Shown here: piece after piece, positions 34,670 to 45,624 of the stretch
Position numbering within the stretch: position 1 is the first letter of the stretch
Layout of the letters: every line of letters starts with the position of its first letter
Source: Castanea sativa
Lineage: Eukaryota; Streptophyta; Magnoliopsida; Fagales; Fagaceae
NCBI RefSeq assembly: GCF_040712315.1
Contig: NC_134023.1
Location: 19,769,421 to 19,833,420 of the forward strand
Reading direction: 5' to 3'
Length of the DNA: 64,000 nucleotides
Notes under the pieces: model-generated
Seen by the model: only the letters and a program-made list of their open reading frames with translations
The model's database searches: none
Told to the model about the DNA's origin: nothing
Translations under genes and position numbers: made by a program

Positions 34670-35053
34670 CTAACACAAACAAAAATAGAAGGGGGGAGAA
34701 AGAAACACTTAGAAAAGTTCCAACACAATTCCAATATAACAAGTATATTGAAAAGAGAGAACGTATGCATGAGAAATGCATGAACATGTGACATGCAATA
34801 AAAAAAATCATGGGCTCAGCCCAATCCAATCCTACCAGAACACAAACATTTTGCACACATCTAAATGCATAAGAATACTGTTAGAATGCTAATATGATGC
34901 AATGCATGGAGTTTTTAAGATCAAATCGACAAAACCCATCCCTAAAATTTCAAAAATAACTCCTTGATTTGAAAAACCCAAATTTTTCAAGAATTCCAAA
35001 ACCTAGGTTTCAAAACATGAAATGCATGTAAATGAGAAAGATTAGATGCTTAC
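34670..35053 (-). other. Probable 5'UTR intron of element C ORF2
   Basis: On the minus strand donor CACTTG|GTAAGC (GT at 35053-35052) and acceptor TTTGTGTTAG (AG at 34671-34670, or TAG at 34669-34667) lie in front of the ORF2 start. The intron would be about 384 bases. Confidence 0.55.
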
Positions 35054-35480
35054 CAAGTGAAGAAAAACTTGAATAAGTGTGAGGAAACCTTGGTTAGAAG
35101 TTTAAAGAGAGAAAAAGAGGTTAGAGAGGTGAAGAATACAGAGCTATCGAGAGAGAGATCGAGAGGAATGAGAAGCGGATCGCACAGAACCTTTAAATAG
35201 AAGATCAGTGAATCCTGATAGATACAGGTATCGAAAGGTGTTGAGACATCTGTCGAGGTAGGTGTCGAAAAATACAACGTCAATAGATACAGCTATCGAG
35301 AAGGTGTCGAGAAACAAGACAGGACACGAGAACAGATGCTCGATTGATCCACCAGGTGTTGAGAAGCTATCGAGAGGACAAAAGGTTTCTCGATAGGTGT
35401 TGAGAAGCTATCGAGATTGCGATGAGAAAAAGCTGAGAAGCTCGACAAACAGCCAAGTATCGAGGAGGTGTCGAGCCAAC
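35054..35480 (-). promoter_or_regulatory. Putative internal promoter and leader of element C ORF2
   Basis: Minus-strand TATTTAAAGG (35190-35199) is followed by a leader rich in CTCTCTCTCGATAG. Upstream and around it, 35146-35475 is packed with TATCGAGA/TGTCGAG words, the same motif class as in this element's LTR (39226-39317). Element F has TATATATATG at the same place. Confidence 0.5.
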
Positions 35481-36563
35481 TTTTCAAAGCAGTTTTTTGA
35501 GAAGGGAAAAACACAAACATGAATGCAATCACGCATGCAACTCAACCAATGATCCAATCAACATATTAAACTCTCAAAAACAACTCTCAATAACAATCTT
35601 AAGTCCATGGATCAAAAACAAACACTCACACACTAAACAAGTCTAACCGATTTTATATTCCAAAAACAAGTCAAGACAGTTTAGTGAGTATACATCAACA
35701 CATGTAAACCTTGTGATGGCCAAATCACATTGTACCTGCACATGTATCAAAAGTAGCAAAGAATATTGCGTGTTGTGTGTGAAAACATCGCAAGATTGCA
35801 TAAATGTCTCCATGTTATGATGATTTAAGATATGAGAAAATCACTTTAACTCACACACAATCATAACTGTTTGATGGGGACTATCACCTTCGAGGTACAT
35901 CCTATAACTCCCACATCTCCTAGAAAACATGCTTGCAATCATATTTAAAGCATTTTTTATCTTTTAGATTTTATTTTCTTTGCATATTTTCTTTTTATTA
36001 AGCAAACCATGCATGGGTATACAAAGGAGAGAATAGAAATACCCAATTATGTTAAGCTTTTGACATTGCACTTTTGCTATGCCGAAGCATACAGATGTCA
36101 TATCATGATTGGCGGGTAAAAGTGGTGAGATGGTTATTTATGCCTTTCTCTTAGGATTTTCTAGTCCTACCCGTCAAAAAGAGTGATACGAGTATTAAGT
36201 ACAAGAGATCACTTAACCTTACTCATCACAAACAAAGAGCCACAAAGCTCACTTGCTTAGTTGTGTATAAGAATGCTCATCTAAGCTACAAGAGATACAA
36301 AGTTTAGAAAACTCTGTTTCAAAGGCCATTTTAAAGTTCACAAGAACCGATGTACATAAACACACACTGTTTTTGTATTTTTCAATTTTCATTTTTTTTA
36401 TCTGAAAAATAAAATAAAATAAAAACTGAAAACACACAAACAAAAACATGTTAAACAAGGTAAAACAATGCATAAAACTAGACTGACTCAAAACATTAAA
36501 GCAAAACACACAAGTAATTCAAAAACAAAAATAAGAAGGGGGGAGAGAGAAGAAGTGAATAAA
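35481..36563 (-). other. Element C spacer between gag and promoter tract
   Basis: No ORF. It shares an AAGGCATAAATAACCATCTC block (reverse, near 36130) with the spacers of A (17918) and F (45210), so part of the spacer is conserved across subfamilies. Confidence 0.55.
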
Positions 36564-38425
36564 TCACTTTGAACCCTTTTCCTTCCACACCTTGGAAGAA
36601 CCTTTCCTCTTAGCAAACCCTTGAACCAGTGATGAGGGGGAAGGATTGAAACCGTTTAAGTTCGAAAGGAACATGAGGGCTTTGAGAAGATCTCCAAGAG
36701 GAGCAAGAGAGGTTTGAAGTTGATTATGGTTCCCAGATGCTATCATGCCATTGCTCTGTTGAGTGGCTAACCACTTATAGTAATTTGGTCGAGTATGATC
36801 GGCAATACCACAATGATGACAGAGATGCTGCTTCTTCTGTTTAGGCTTTTGAAAGTTAGCCTTCTTAGTCCTAAGGTTTTTAGTTTCCTTCTTCTTAAGC
36901 TTAGGGGGTGCTCCTAAGATGGACTTACCCTTGTCTAGGTTCTCACTGACTAATTTAGTTTTAACATCATTGTTCTCAAAATTAATGTTATTAGCAGGAG
37001 GAACAAAAACAGTAGTACTAGCAGAAGCAATGTTAGAAGAAGAGAATTCATACCCTAATCCGGTTCGATCCGAAGCAGATTTCTGAATGCTGAGCATCTC
37101 ATCTTGAAACAGCTCCGCTTCAAGCTTCTTGGTCCTCTCAGCCAAGAAATTGTTCTCGAATCTCAACGCCCCAATAGTCTGATTAGCTTCATAAAACTTA
37201 GTGGAAAGCTCCTCACGGTTAAGTTCCACATCACTGAGCTTCTTAGTGGCTAGCCTATAGAGTTTCTCATGCTTCTCAGATAGCTTGTACAGTTTCTCAT
37301 AGGCTGTATGGATATCATCTTGATCATCCATCCTTTTAAATTTGGATTTTACCAATTCCTCTTCTTCATCCACATCTTCAACAATCCCTTCAGTAGGATT
37401 GACAGTGGCAGTGAAGGCATTTAAAATTCTGTCATCCTTATTGTTGGAATCGTCCTCAGGCTCAGTGTCGCTCAAAGTAGTAGCAAGTGCCTTGCTCTTC
37501 CCAATGCTCTTGAGATATGTGGGACACTCCTGTTTCATGTGACCGAAGCCTTGACATCCGAAGCACTTGGGTCCTGCAGGAACAGTGTACTGACCGCTAT
37601 CCTTAGCATCCTTCTTCCCTTTATCTTGGCTCTTGAACTGAGAAGAACTAGATTGCCTACGGTCTTTGTTGAAGCCTTTTCCATTGGAATTTTTCATGAA
37701 TTTCTTGAATTTCCTGGTGATGTAGGACTTCATCTTAGAGTCTTCATCGTCTGATGACTCATCTGTCTCACTGCTCTTGGCCTTCAGTGCCATGCTCATG
37801 CCTTTACTCGACTTGCCAATTCTTGTCAACCCTAGCTCGTAGGTTTGTAGGTTGCCAACCAGCTCAGTCAGAGGAATCTTGTCAATATCCTTTGATTCCT
37901 CTATTTCCATGATCTTGGCATGGAATCTCTCGGGCAGAGATCTGAACACTTTTCTCACAATCTTGGGTTCAAGAATGGTTTCCCCAAGATTGAAGGCTGA
38001 GTACACTATGTCCTTGAGTTTGGCATAGAACTCATCAAATGACTCATCTTCCTCCATCTTAATTTCTTTGAAGCATGTAGTGAGCCTCTGTAGCTTCGAA
38101 TCTTTGACTGCCTTTGTTCCCTCATAGGTTGTCTGAAGGATGGTCCATGCTTCCTTAGCAATTTCAGTGGAGGATATCTTCTTGAACTCCTCATTAGCGA
38201 CCGCATTGAATAAGGCATTCAATGCTCTGCTGTTGAAGTTTGCCGCCTTGATCTTAGCTTCATCCCAATCGGCCGGCGCTTCTTTAGGCTTGGTCCCGTC
38301 TATCTCCACAGCTTGCCACACCTTCTCATCTAGAGACTGCAAGAAAGCTCTCATGTGTACTTTCCAGTATGCTAGTTAGTACCATAAAAAAATGGAGGTA
38401 TAATAAGAGACTGACCTCTATCCAT
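36564..38425 (-). pseudogene. Element C gag (UBN2-type), nearly intact
   Basis: The gag start MDRGQSLIIPP lies at 38425. A two-base loss near 38373 shifts frame, after which a 596-codon frame (38354-36564) is open. It contains DESFDEFYAKLKDIVYSAFN, a CCHC knuckle CFGCQGFGHMKQECP, a Lys/Glu-rich coiled-coil-like stretch, and a second degenerate knuckle CHHCGIADHTRPNYYKW in which the last Cys is lost. It ends ...WKEKGSK. Gag builds the particle and packages RNA; this copy might still make most of the protein from an internal Met. Confidence 0.87.
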
Positions 38426-38481
38426 GACAAATAGGGGTCAATGGATCACACACAAAGATTAACCCTAATCAGAGTGTGCCT

Positions 38482-38493
38482 GCTCTAATACCA
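38482..38493 (-). other. Primer-binding site of element C
   Basis: Reverse-strand TGGTATTAGAGC, one mismatch from the initiator-Met type, two bases from the LTR. Confidence 0.92.
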
Positions 38494-38495
38494 CT

Positions 38496-39519
38496 TGATA
38501 GGCCAAAAACGTATTGACCCCTTGTGATAAATTAAGTTGATTAATTTGCCAAGTTATTAATTAACCAAGTTAACATGCAAAGCGCGTGGTAGCACAAACA
38601 AATCACCAATTAAACAAAGTATGCAGCGGAAAATAAATGACACAGTGATTTGTTTACGAATGGAGAAAACCTACACGGCAAAAACCCCACCAGGTGAATT
38701 TAAGATCACCACTCCCAAAACTCCACTATTATCACAACAAGCAGTTACAAGTGAAGGAATCCTAAGTACCTTACCAACCTACAGTTGAACCCTTACCCCA
38801 ATACCCAATTGGACTTGTTTTGTAGTGACAGTTTCTTCTTTCGATGCACGACTCCCAAGTACGTGACTAACCAATTGCACGGATCCCAGTACGCGACTTC
38901 AATCACCAACTAGAGAAGATTGTTGGCTGCAAAGTTCTTCAATTCATCCACACGATGAAGATAAAGAAGATGCTTGGTTACAAAACCCTACGGTGCAAAG
39001 ACACAATAACTTCTTCACGAGAGAAAGATGAATTAGGGCAAGAACTTCGTCTCAAGTCACAATTTGCATGAATAAGGATTTCTCAATGCTTGTGCAACTT
39101 GCCAAACTTTGACGACCCTTAAAATAATCCTTTTATATGTCTAGGGTTAGGAGAAAAGAAGGCCCAAAGACACATCCATGTATTGGAATCAAAACAGAAC
39201 TCAGAATCTATTTTTCTTAAACCTCGACAAATAGAGGTATCGAGATGCTGTGGAGTAGCTGTCGAGCCACAGGGCTGGAACAGCTCTTTAAACCTCGACA
39301 CATGCTAGCTATCGAGCTTTAATAAACTTGCACTATTCAGCTTGTTTCTTGGATAGACTTGATGACTTCAATACTTGATTTTGAAACATAGTTTCTTGAA
39401 GTATAAAACTCATCCTAATTCTACCCAATTACAAGTAAAGTGCATTTTGTCAAAGGATTAGCCAATTACATAAATGAATGACATATGTTCTAAACAAGTG
39501 AAACACATATGTCCTAACA
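38496..39519 (-). mobile_element. 5' LTR of element C
   Basis: TGTTAGGACATATG... to GGCCTATCA. TATAAAAGG (reverse) at 39129-39137; the TCGAG/TATCGAG motif tract begins at 39226, 89 bases upstream. Confidence 0.93.
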
Positions 39520-39964
39520 TGTCTGAATGCCCCAGTTTGACAATTCATGCTAATTCTTGAAAACTTTATGGCCCAATTAGAAAAAAAAAATTTCGGGGAA
39601 AAATGGAGTCAAAACAGACCTGAGGAGTGCTTGAAAGTCACAAAACTTGGCAAATGGACCTCAGTGGAATTGGGCGCCAATCAGCACTTTTGGAGTGCCG
39701 ATTGGAATTCCAAGGTACCGACAGACACACCCAAGGGTGGGCCGACTCCTTGCACATTTCAATGCATCTTTTGTGTTTTTGAGTTTTTTGAAAAATATTT
39801 TCTTCATTTGTGATCATGGAACACTTTTCTAGTCAGCTACAAACTATTTGGAAATTATTTAGACCTAATTAAGAATTGAGGTAGCTTACTTTAGCAATAT
39901 ATCCTAAAAACAAATATCTGCATCAAGTTTAGCAAGACACAATAATCACAGGCAAGAGTTATCT
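39520..39964. other. Tat element link region, continued from 31892
   Basis: Host sequence on both sides of element C. It resembles the reverse complement of 23417-23834. No gene. Confidence 0.55.
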
Positions 39965-41125
39965 ATGGCTAACAATCAAAAATTTTCTCATTCAACAATT
40001 CATGATATCAATAGATGGGTTTGTAGCTTTGATTTTAGCACCAAGACCAATTTTACAGCCTACAAACTAGAGGGAATTAAAGATCTGAGGAATGTCAAGA
40101 TCAAGTGGGATTTCCTCCATGCTACTATGAAGTTCTGGGATACTGAAGACCATGTATTTTGGTTTCAAGCTGCTGAACTTTGTCCTACTATTGAAGAATT
40201 TTAAACTATTCTGTGTTATGATTTCAACAAGAAATCCGTTGTAGTTTCTTGTGATCCCAAGCATAGGGAAAATTTATCCGATGCTCTAGGACTTCCTACT
40301 TCAATTACCAGTAGCATGATCGAAGGGCACATGGTGAGTTTTCGTGTAGTTTTTTCAAGAATGATCAATAAACATACTCATGGAGTAACTGAAAATATGC
40401 AAAAGAATTTTTACTTAGCTCTTTGCTTTATGGAAAAATTCTTGCTTTGCTCTGGTAGGCCTGATTTTTTGGTTGCTCAAGCCATACGAGTTGTGAGTCA
40501 TATTGAAGATGGTGACAAACCTGTTCCTTAGTTTTGCAGATATGGTTGATGGAAAGATTGGACATGATTGCCATGCGTTCTATTGCTGATTATGGTCCTG
40601 GAAATTTTCTTAGTAGGACTATCCTCAAAACCGAGTGTTAAAATGAGAGTGACTCGGTGAAACTTCTGAACAAGAAATCTAGTGTTTTAATTCGATGGAA
40701 TTGCTATTGGTGGAAGTGCCCACCCCCTTTGTTGCAGTTTCCAGGATCAGATCATATTTTTCTAATTGGGTTAAGGAAAGCAACTTTTTAAGGTTGACAG
40801 ACTCTTAAGGCAATTCCAATATGAGTAAGGAATACCCAGTGGAAAAAGAAGAAAACCTTTTACTTCTGTGGACGCAAATCCTACTTCTATAAGAAATATG
40901 TTGTTAGGTTGGAGATGGTTGACCGAGTGGATCAGTCTTTTGTTAAGGTTCACTTTCAAAGAATGACTACGGATTATTCTGACTGGTTAGTGAACAAGAT
41001 TGTGGACAAGGAGGCTGACATGGTTGCTATGAGAAAAAAATTCCTCAGAGGCAACTGAGAAAGACACGAGACTGACAACTATGAATTTAAAAAGAGAGAC
41101 CTAGATGACAGGGTACCTAACATAG
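39965..41125 (+). pseudogene. Tat-type Gypsy antisense ORF (DUF7745-like), decayed
   Basis: The ATG at 39965 opens MANNQKFSHSTIHDINRWVC; the frame runs with a stop at 40202-40204, reopens through SITSSMIEGHMVSF to 40531, then continues in shifted frames with RLLRQFQYE and SIRNMLLG to about 41125. It is antisense to the neighbouring pol and lies downstream of it, the position of the known extra antisense ORFs of some Tat-lineage elements. I recall similar plant proteins as DUF7745; function unknown. Several hundred bases in the middle appear deleted. Confidence 0.68.
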
Positions 41126-41286
41126 ATGAAAGCAATTAACGACCCAAGGAGAAAAGACTGAAGAAAAAAAGACCATCTTATTTTTCATCATTGAACATGT
41201 TTATTAAAAAAAATTGATGTGAAATTCTTATGTTTAGGAATTATTCAGGACTTTCAAGTTACGGGCTCTAATTAAAGTGTAGGTTT

Positions 41287-41980
41287 TTAGGGTTTGAACA
41301 TGTTTTTTGCCCTTACTTTCTTGTCAAAAGCTTTCCTAAGCCTCCTTTGATAACCTTGAATGTGATACAAAGCCTTGAGTCTCTTCTCATCCATCATGCA
41401 TAATTGGTCATATCTACTTTGCAACCAATCAAGTTCAAGGATTTCACTCTCCATCACTGTTCTCAATGAACGAACACCCATTTCAATAGGGAGGACTGCT
41501 TCCATCCCATACACCATTGAATAAGGAGTGGCTTATATGGAAGATCGAATTGATGTCCTATACACCCAAAGTGCATAAAGTAATTGTATGTGCGCTAGTC
41601 CTTGTAGTTTTTCGTGCTCTTCTTCAAGATTCGCCCTATATTCTTGTTAGCAGCCTCAGCTGCTCCATTAGTTTGAAGACGGTAGGGTGAGGATTTGTGG
41701 TGCTGAATGTTGAACTGTGACAACAACTTCTTTGTTTCTCCCTTGAAATGTAGCCCATTGTAAGAGATAATTTCATGGGGTACCCCATATCTACAAATGA
41801 CATTGGTCTAAATCAATTGAGCAACTTTCTTTAAGTTCAAAACCTTGTATAAGGTAGCTTTTACCCATTTAGTGAAGTAATCAATGGCTATGAGTATGAA
41901 TTCATGCACGTTGGATGCTATCGGGTGAATTTTCCCAATAATATTTATTCCCCATGTAGAGAACGACCAGGGTGAAGTTA
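41287..41980 (-). pseudogene. Reverse Tat-type pol: integrase core and C-terminus
   Basis: From the right: ITSPWSFSTWGINIIG, then FILIAIDYFTKWVKA (first catalytic Asp kept), EIISYNGLHFKGE (second catalytic Asp replaced by Tyr), and QTNGAAEAANKNI (catalytic Glu kept), then MVYGMEAVLPIEMGVRS and the C-terminal end at 41287. Stops break the frame. It joins 48610-49001 once the F insertion is removed. Confidence 0.85.
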
Positions 41981-42000
41981 TGGTATGATAGGCCAAAAAC

Positions 42001-42158
42001 CCCACCGGTGCTTCCTTTGGCTTGGTCCAGCCAATCTCTACAGCTTGCCACACCTTCTCATCTAGAGATTGCAAAAAAGTTCTTATGTGTACTTTCCAGT
42101 ATGCATAGTTAGTTCCATTAAATAAAGGAGGGATAATAAGAGATTGTCCTCTATCCAT
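42001..42158 (-). pseudogene. Second gag start in compound element F
   Basis: MDRGQSLIIPPLFNGTNYAY followed by KVHIRTFLQSLDEKVW, then a break at 42001 where the outer LTR stub begins. In the uncut frame it runs into Tat integrase sequence by chance. Confidence 0.85.
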
Positions 42159-42215
42159 GACAAACAGGGGTCAATGGATCACACACAAGGATTAAACCCT
42201 AATTAGAGTATGCCC

Positions 42216-42227
42216 GCTCTGATACCA
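42216..42227 (-). other. Primer-binding site, inner copy (element F)
   Basis: Reverse-strand TGGTATCAGAGC adjacent to the shared LTR; its presence to the left of an LTR that has a polypurine tract on its right shows the LTR is shared by two copies. Confidence 0.94.
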
Positions 42228-42229
42228 CT

Positions 42230-42753
42230 TGATAGGCCAAAAACGTATTGACCCCTTGTGATGGATTAATTGATTAACTAGCTAAGTTTAATAAATTAAT
42301 CAATTTAACGTGCAAATGTGTGGTAGCACAAACAAATCACCAATAAACTAAAGTGCAGCGGAAAATAAATTTTACACGGTGATTTGTTTACGAATGAGGA
42401 AAATCTGCAAGGCAAAAACCCCACCGAGTGATTTTAAGGTCACCACTCCTGAGAATCCACTGTTATCACAACAAGCAGTTACAAGTAAAGGAATCCCAGT
42501 ACCTTATACCAACCTACAATCTTTCCCTTTTGATGCACGGCTCCCAGTACGTGACTAACCAATTGCGCAGATCCCAATACGGGACTTCAATCACCAACTT
42601 GAGAAAGATATTGGCTACAAAGTTCTTCAGTTCATCCTCACGATGAAGAACAAGAAGATGCTTGGTTATAAAACCCTACAGTGTACAAACACATCAGCCA
42701 TACATAAAAGAACGACATATGTTCTTAACAAGTGAACCACATATGTCCTAACA
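42230..42753 (-). mobile_element. Shared middle LTR of element F (internally deleted, 524 bp)
   Basis: Both termini are intact (TGTTAGGACATATG and GGCCTATCA), but about 500 bases including the TATA box and motif tract are missing, with the join near ACACATCAGCC (about 42700). Confidence 0.9.
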
Positions 42754-42766
42754 ATCTCCCCCTTTG
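42754..42766 (-). promoter_or_regulatory. Polypurine tract of element F
   Basis: Reverse-strand CCAAAGGGGGAGAT abuts the shared LTR. Confidence 0.92.
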
Positions 42767-43119
42767 GAAATCCGTGACAAAACCACAACAAAAAAAAATG
42801 AACATATGAGAGAAGTCATAAAGCACTCAACTCATGCTCACTTGTTGAATATAATAAAATCTATCCTAACACAAACTCTTGAAAAACTTTGCAAGAAGAG
42901 AGTTTATGACAAGTAGACTTTGACAACCTGTATTTCTGAAACACTTTAAACAAAACACATCAAGGTATCTTTGTGTGAAGCAAAAATAATAGATTGCATA
43001 AAAAAAAAAAAGAAACATGTGTATAAAGAGAGAAAAGAAACAACACATGTAGAGATAGGTGAATAAAACATACATCATCACATATATATCTAAGATAAGC
43101 ATCATGTATGTAAAAATGG

Positions 43120-43679
43120 TCACAAAACAAAAGTCATCACCATGCTCAAGAATTTAGGACCTTTAGCAAAAGGTCGACATGATGTAAACTGACGCTCACC
43201 CCAATTAGTTGGGCGCTCACAGAAAGCAGAGATCATCTCGTCTTTGGACACAGTCCGTAGACGCTCACAACCGGGGTCGTCAAGATGCGCAACCCTCGGA
43301 ACACGGAGCACATCGGATACCAACTCCAGTGTGACTACTATGCACGTACCTCGAACGCGAGTATGAAAGAGAGGTACTGAAGTATTAGTTTCATGCGTAT
43401 TGGAGTAGAACTCCAGGATAAGCACGGAAGGACAAGTGACCGGGACGTCACACAGTGACTCCCATTCCCGACTGTGAATGACATTAGGAAGGTCAGTGTC
43501 GACGAATTCGACAAAATAACTTGGCGTTTCGTATGAACACCTCATTTAGAGAAGTTCTCCGAGAAGTCCTTTTGGGCTTTCTCATCACGGAACCGAATAG
43601 AAGGAGTAGGATCAGAGGGTGAAGAGGCCCTAGAACGAAGAGGGTTCTAGGACAGAGCAGACTTACATTTTGGTGCCAT
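43120..43679 (-). pseudogene. Element F ORF2, truncated and frameshifted
   Basis: Start ATG at 43677-43679. A frameshift near 43540 leads into the frame with CPSVLILEFYSNTHE, TRVRGTCIVVTLELVSDVL and PTNWGERQFTSCRPF. The C-terminal third is gone: at about 43120 the sequence jumps to what lies ~835 bases further on in element C. Confidence 0.75.
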
Positions 43680-45624
43680 TGACGCACTAACGCAAACTAT
43701 AGAGAGAGGGGGAAGAAAGAAACACTCAGAAAAGTCCCAACACATTTCAAATATAACAAGTATATTGAAATGAAAGAACATATGCATGAAAAATGCATGG
43801 ACATGTGACATGCAATTTAAAAGGCATCATGGGCTCAACCCAATCCAATCCTACCAGTACACAATCAAATGACACACATCTAAATGCATAATAATACCGT
43901 TATAATGCTCATGGAATGTAATGTATGAGATTTGAAACTTAGTTAAGTAAAAACCCATACCAAAAATTTCACAAAAACTCAATAATTTTGAAAAACCCCA
44001 AAACAATTTTTCAAAAACTCAAAACCTAGATATGAATGCATCAAAAGATCATGAAGAAGGAGAGAAAAAGAGATCATTCCAAGTGATTTAAAGCAAGAAA
44101 GACCGAAAATCATGTGGGTTGAAGGTTTTGAGAGAGAAGAGAGTGATTGGGAGATGAACAGGCGTGGACAGATGGAGAGAATGAAGATCAGATCGCGCTG
44201 AAACATATATATAGAACCTCAGTAAATCTCGACAGATAGAGATATCGAAAGGTGTCGAGATAGGTGTCGAGAACACAAGCGTCGATAGATAAAGTTGATG
44301 AGGAGGTGTCGAGGAACAAAGCATCAGACACGAATAAAGAAGCTCGATCGATCCAGCAGCTGTCGAGAAGCTATCGAGAGGCCAGGAGATTTCTCGATTG
44401 ATCCACCAGCTGTCGAGAAGCTATCAAGATTGCGATAAGAAACAGCTTAAGATCTCGACAGATAAGCCAGGTGTCGAGAGGTGTCGAGGAGGCTTAAAAA
44501 CAGTTCTTCAAGAAGGTAAAAACACAGATATGAATGCAATCACACATGCAACTCAGCCAAAGATCCAACCAACATTGTAGCCTCTCAAAAATCATCTCTC
44601 AACAATAAAAATGTTAAGCATTTAGATCTCAAACACACACACACACACACACACACACCCACACTAAACAAGTCTAACCAATTTTATATTTCAAAAATGA
44701 GTTAAGATAGTTTAGTGAATATACATCAACACATGTAAACCTTGTGATGGCCAAATCACATTGTACCCGCACATGTATCAAGAATAGCAAAGAATATTGC
44801 GTGCTAAGTGTGAAAAACATCATAAGATTGCACAAGTGTCTCTATGTTATGACGATTTGAGATATGAGAAAATCGCTTTAACTCACACACAATCATAACT
44901 GTTTGATGGGGACTATCTCCTTCGAGGTACATCCTATAACTCCCACATCTCCTAGAAAACATGCTTGCAATCATATTTTAAAGCATTTTGTTCTTTTTGC
45001 TTTTTATTTTCTTTGCATATTACTTTTTATTTAGCAAACCATGCATGGGTATACAAGAGAGAGAAAAGAAATACCCATTTATGTTAAGCTTTTTGACATT
45101 GAACTTTTGTTATGCCGAAGCATACAGATGTCATTGACATTGCACTTTTGCTATGTTGAAGCATACAGATGTCATTATCATGATTGGTGGGTAACAGTGG
45201 TGAGAAGGTTATTTATGCCTTTCTCTTAGGATTTTCTAGTCCTTCCTGTCAAAAAGAGTGATACGAGTGTTAAGTACAAGAGATCACTTAACCTTACTCA
45301 TCACAAATACAGAGCCACAAAGCTCACTTGCTTAGTTGTGCATAGAGATGCTCATATAAGCTACAAAAGATACAAAATTTAGAAAACTCTGTTTCAATGG
45401 CCATTTTAAGGTTCACAAGAACCAATGTATACATACACACACTGTTTTTGTATTTTTCAAATTTTTTTAAAACAAAACAAAATAACTAAAACTGAAAAAT
45501 CAACCAAAAACATGTAAAGCAAAACAAAGCAATGCATAAAACTAGTCTGACTCAAAACATTAAAGAAAAACACACAAGTAATGCAAAAAAAAAAAAAGAT
45601 GGAGAGAGAGAAAAAGTGATTGAA
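43680..45624 (-). promoter_or_regulatory. Element F spacer with putative internal promoter
   Basis: Minus-strand TATA-like CTATATATATG at 44205-44214 follows a tract of TGTCGAG/ATCGAGA words (44226-44490). The splice donor found in C is mutated here (CACTTGGAATG). Also present are a (CA)n run (44632-44658) and a 41-bp tandem duplication at 45095-45176. No other gene. Confidence 0.5.
45095..45176. repeat. 41-bp tandem duplication in element F spacer
   Basis: GACATTGAACTTTTGTTATG ... ATGTCATT repeats at 45136; element C has one copy only (near 36062). Confidence 0.88.

Larger units (their letters stand above)
31893..39519 (-). mobile_element. Element C: complete gag/ORF2 LTR retrotransposon (non-autonomous), 7.6 kb
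   Basis: Both LTRs are full length (1024 and 1023 bp) and the element is flanked by a perfect 5-bp duplication TGTCT (31888-31892 and 39520-39524). Read in reverse: 5' LTR 38496-39519, primer site 38482-38493, gag 36564-38425, spacer with promoter-like tract, intron, ORF2 33478-34661, polypurine tract 32916-32928, 3' LTR 31893-32915. No protease, integrase, RT or RNase H is present, so enzymes must come from elsewhere. It is the reference copy for this family in the window. Confidence 0.93.

Noticed and set aside
41808..42158. Single 116-codon protein joining gag start and integrase
   Set aside because: A chance in-frame join across a deletion and an insertion boundary, not a fusion gene.
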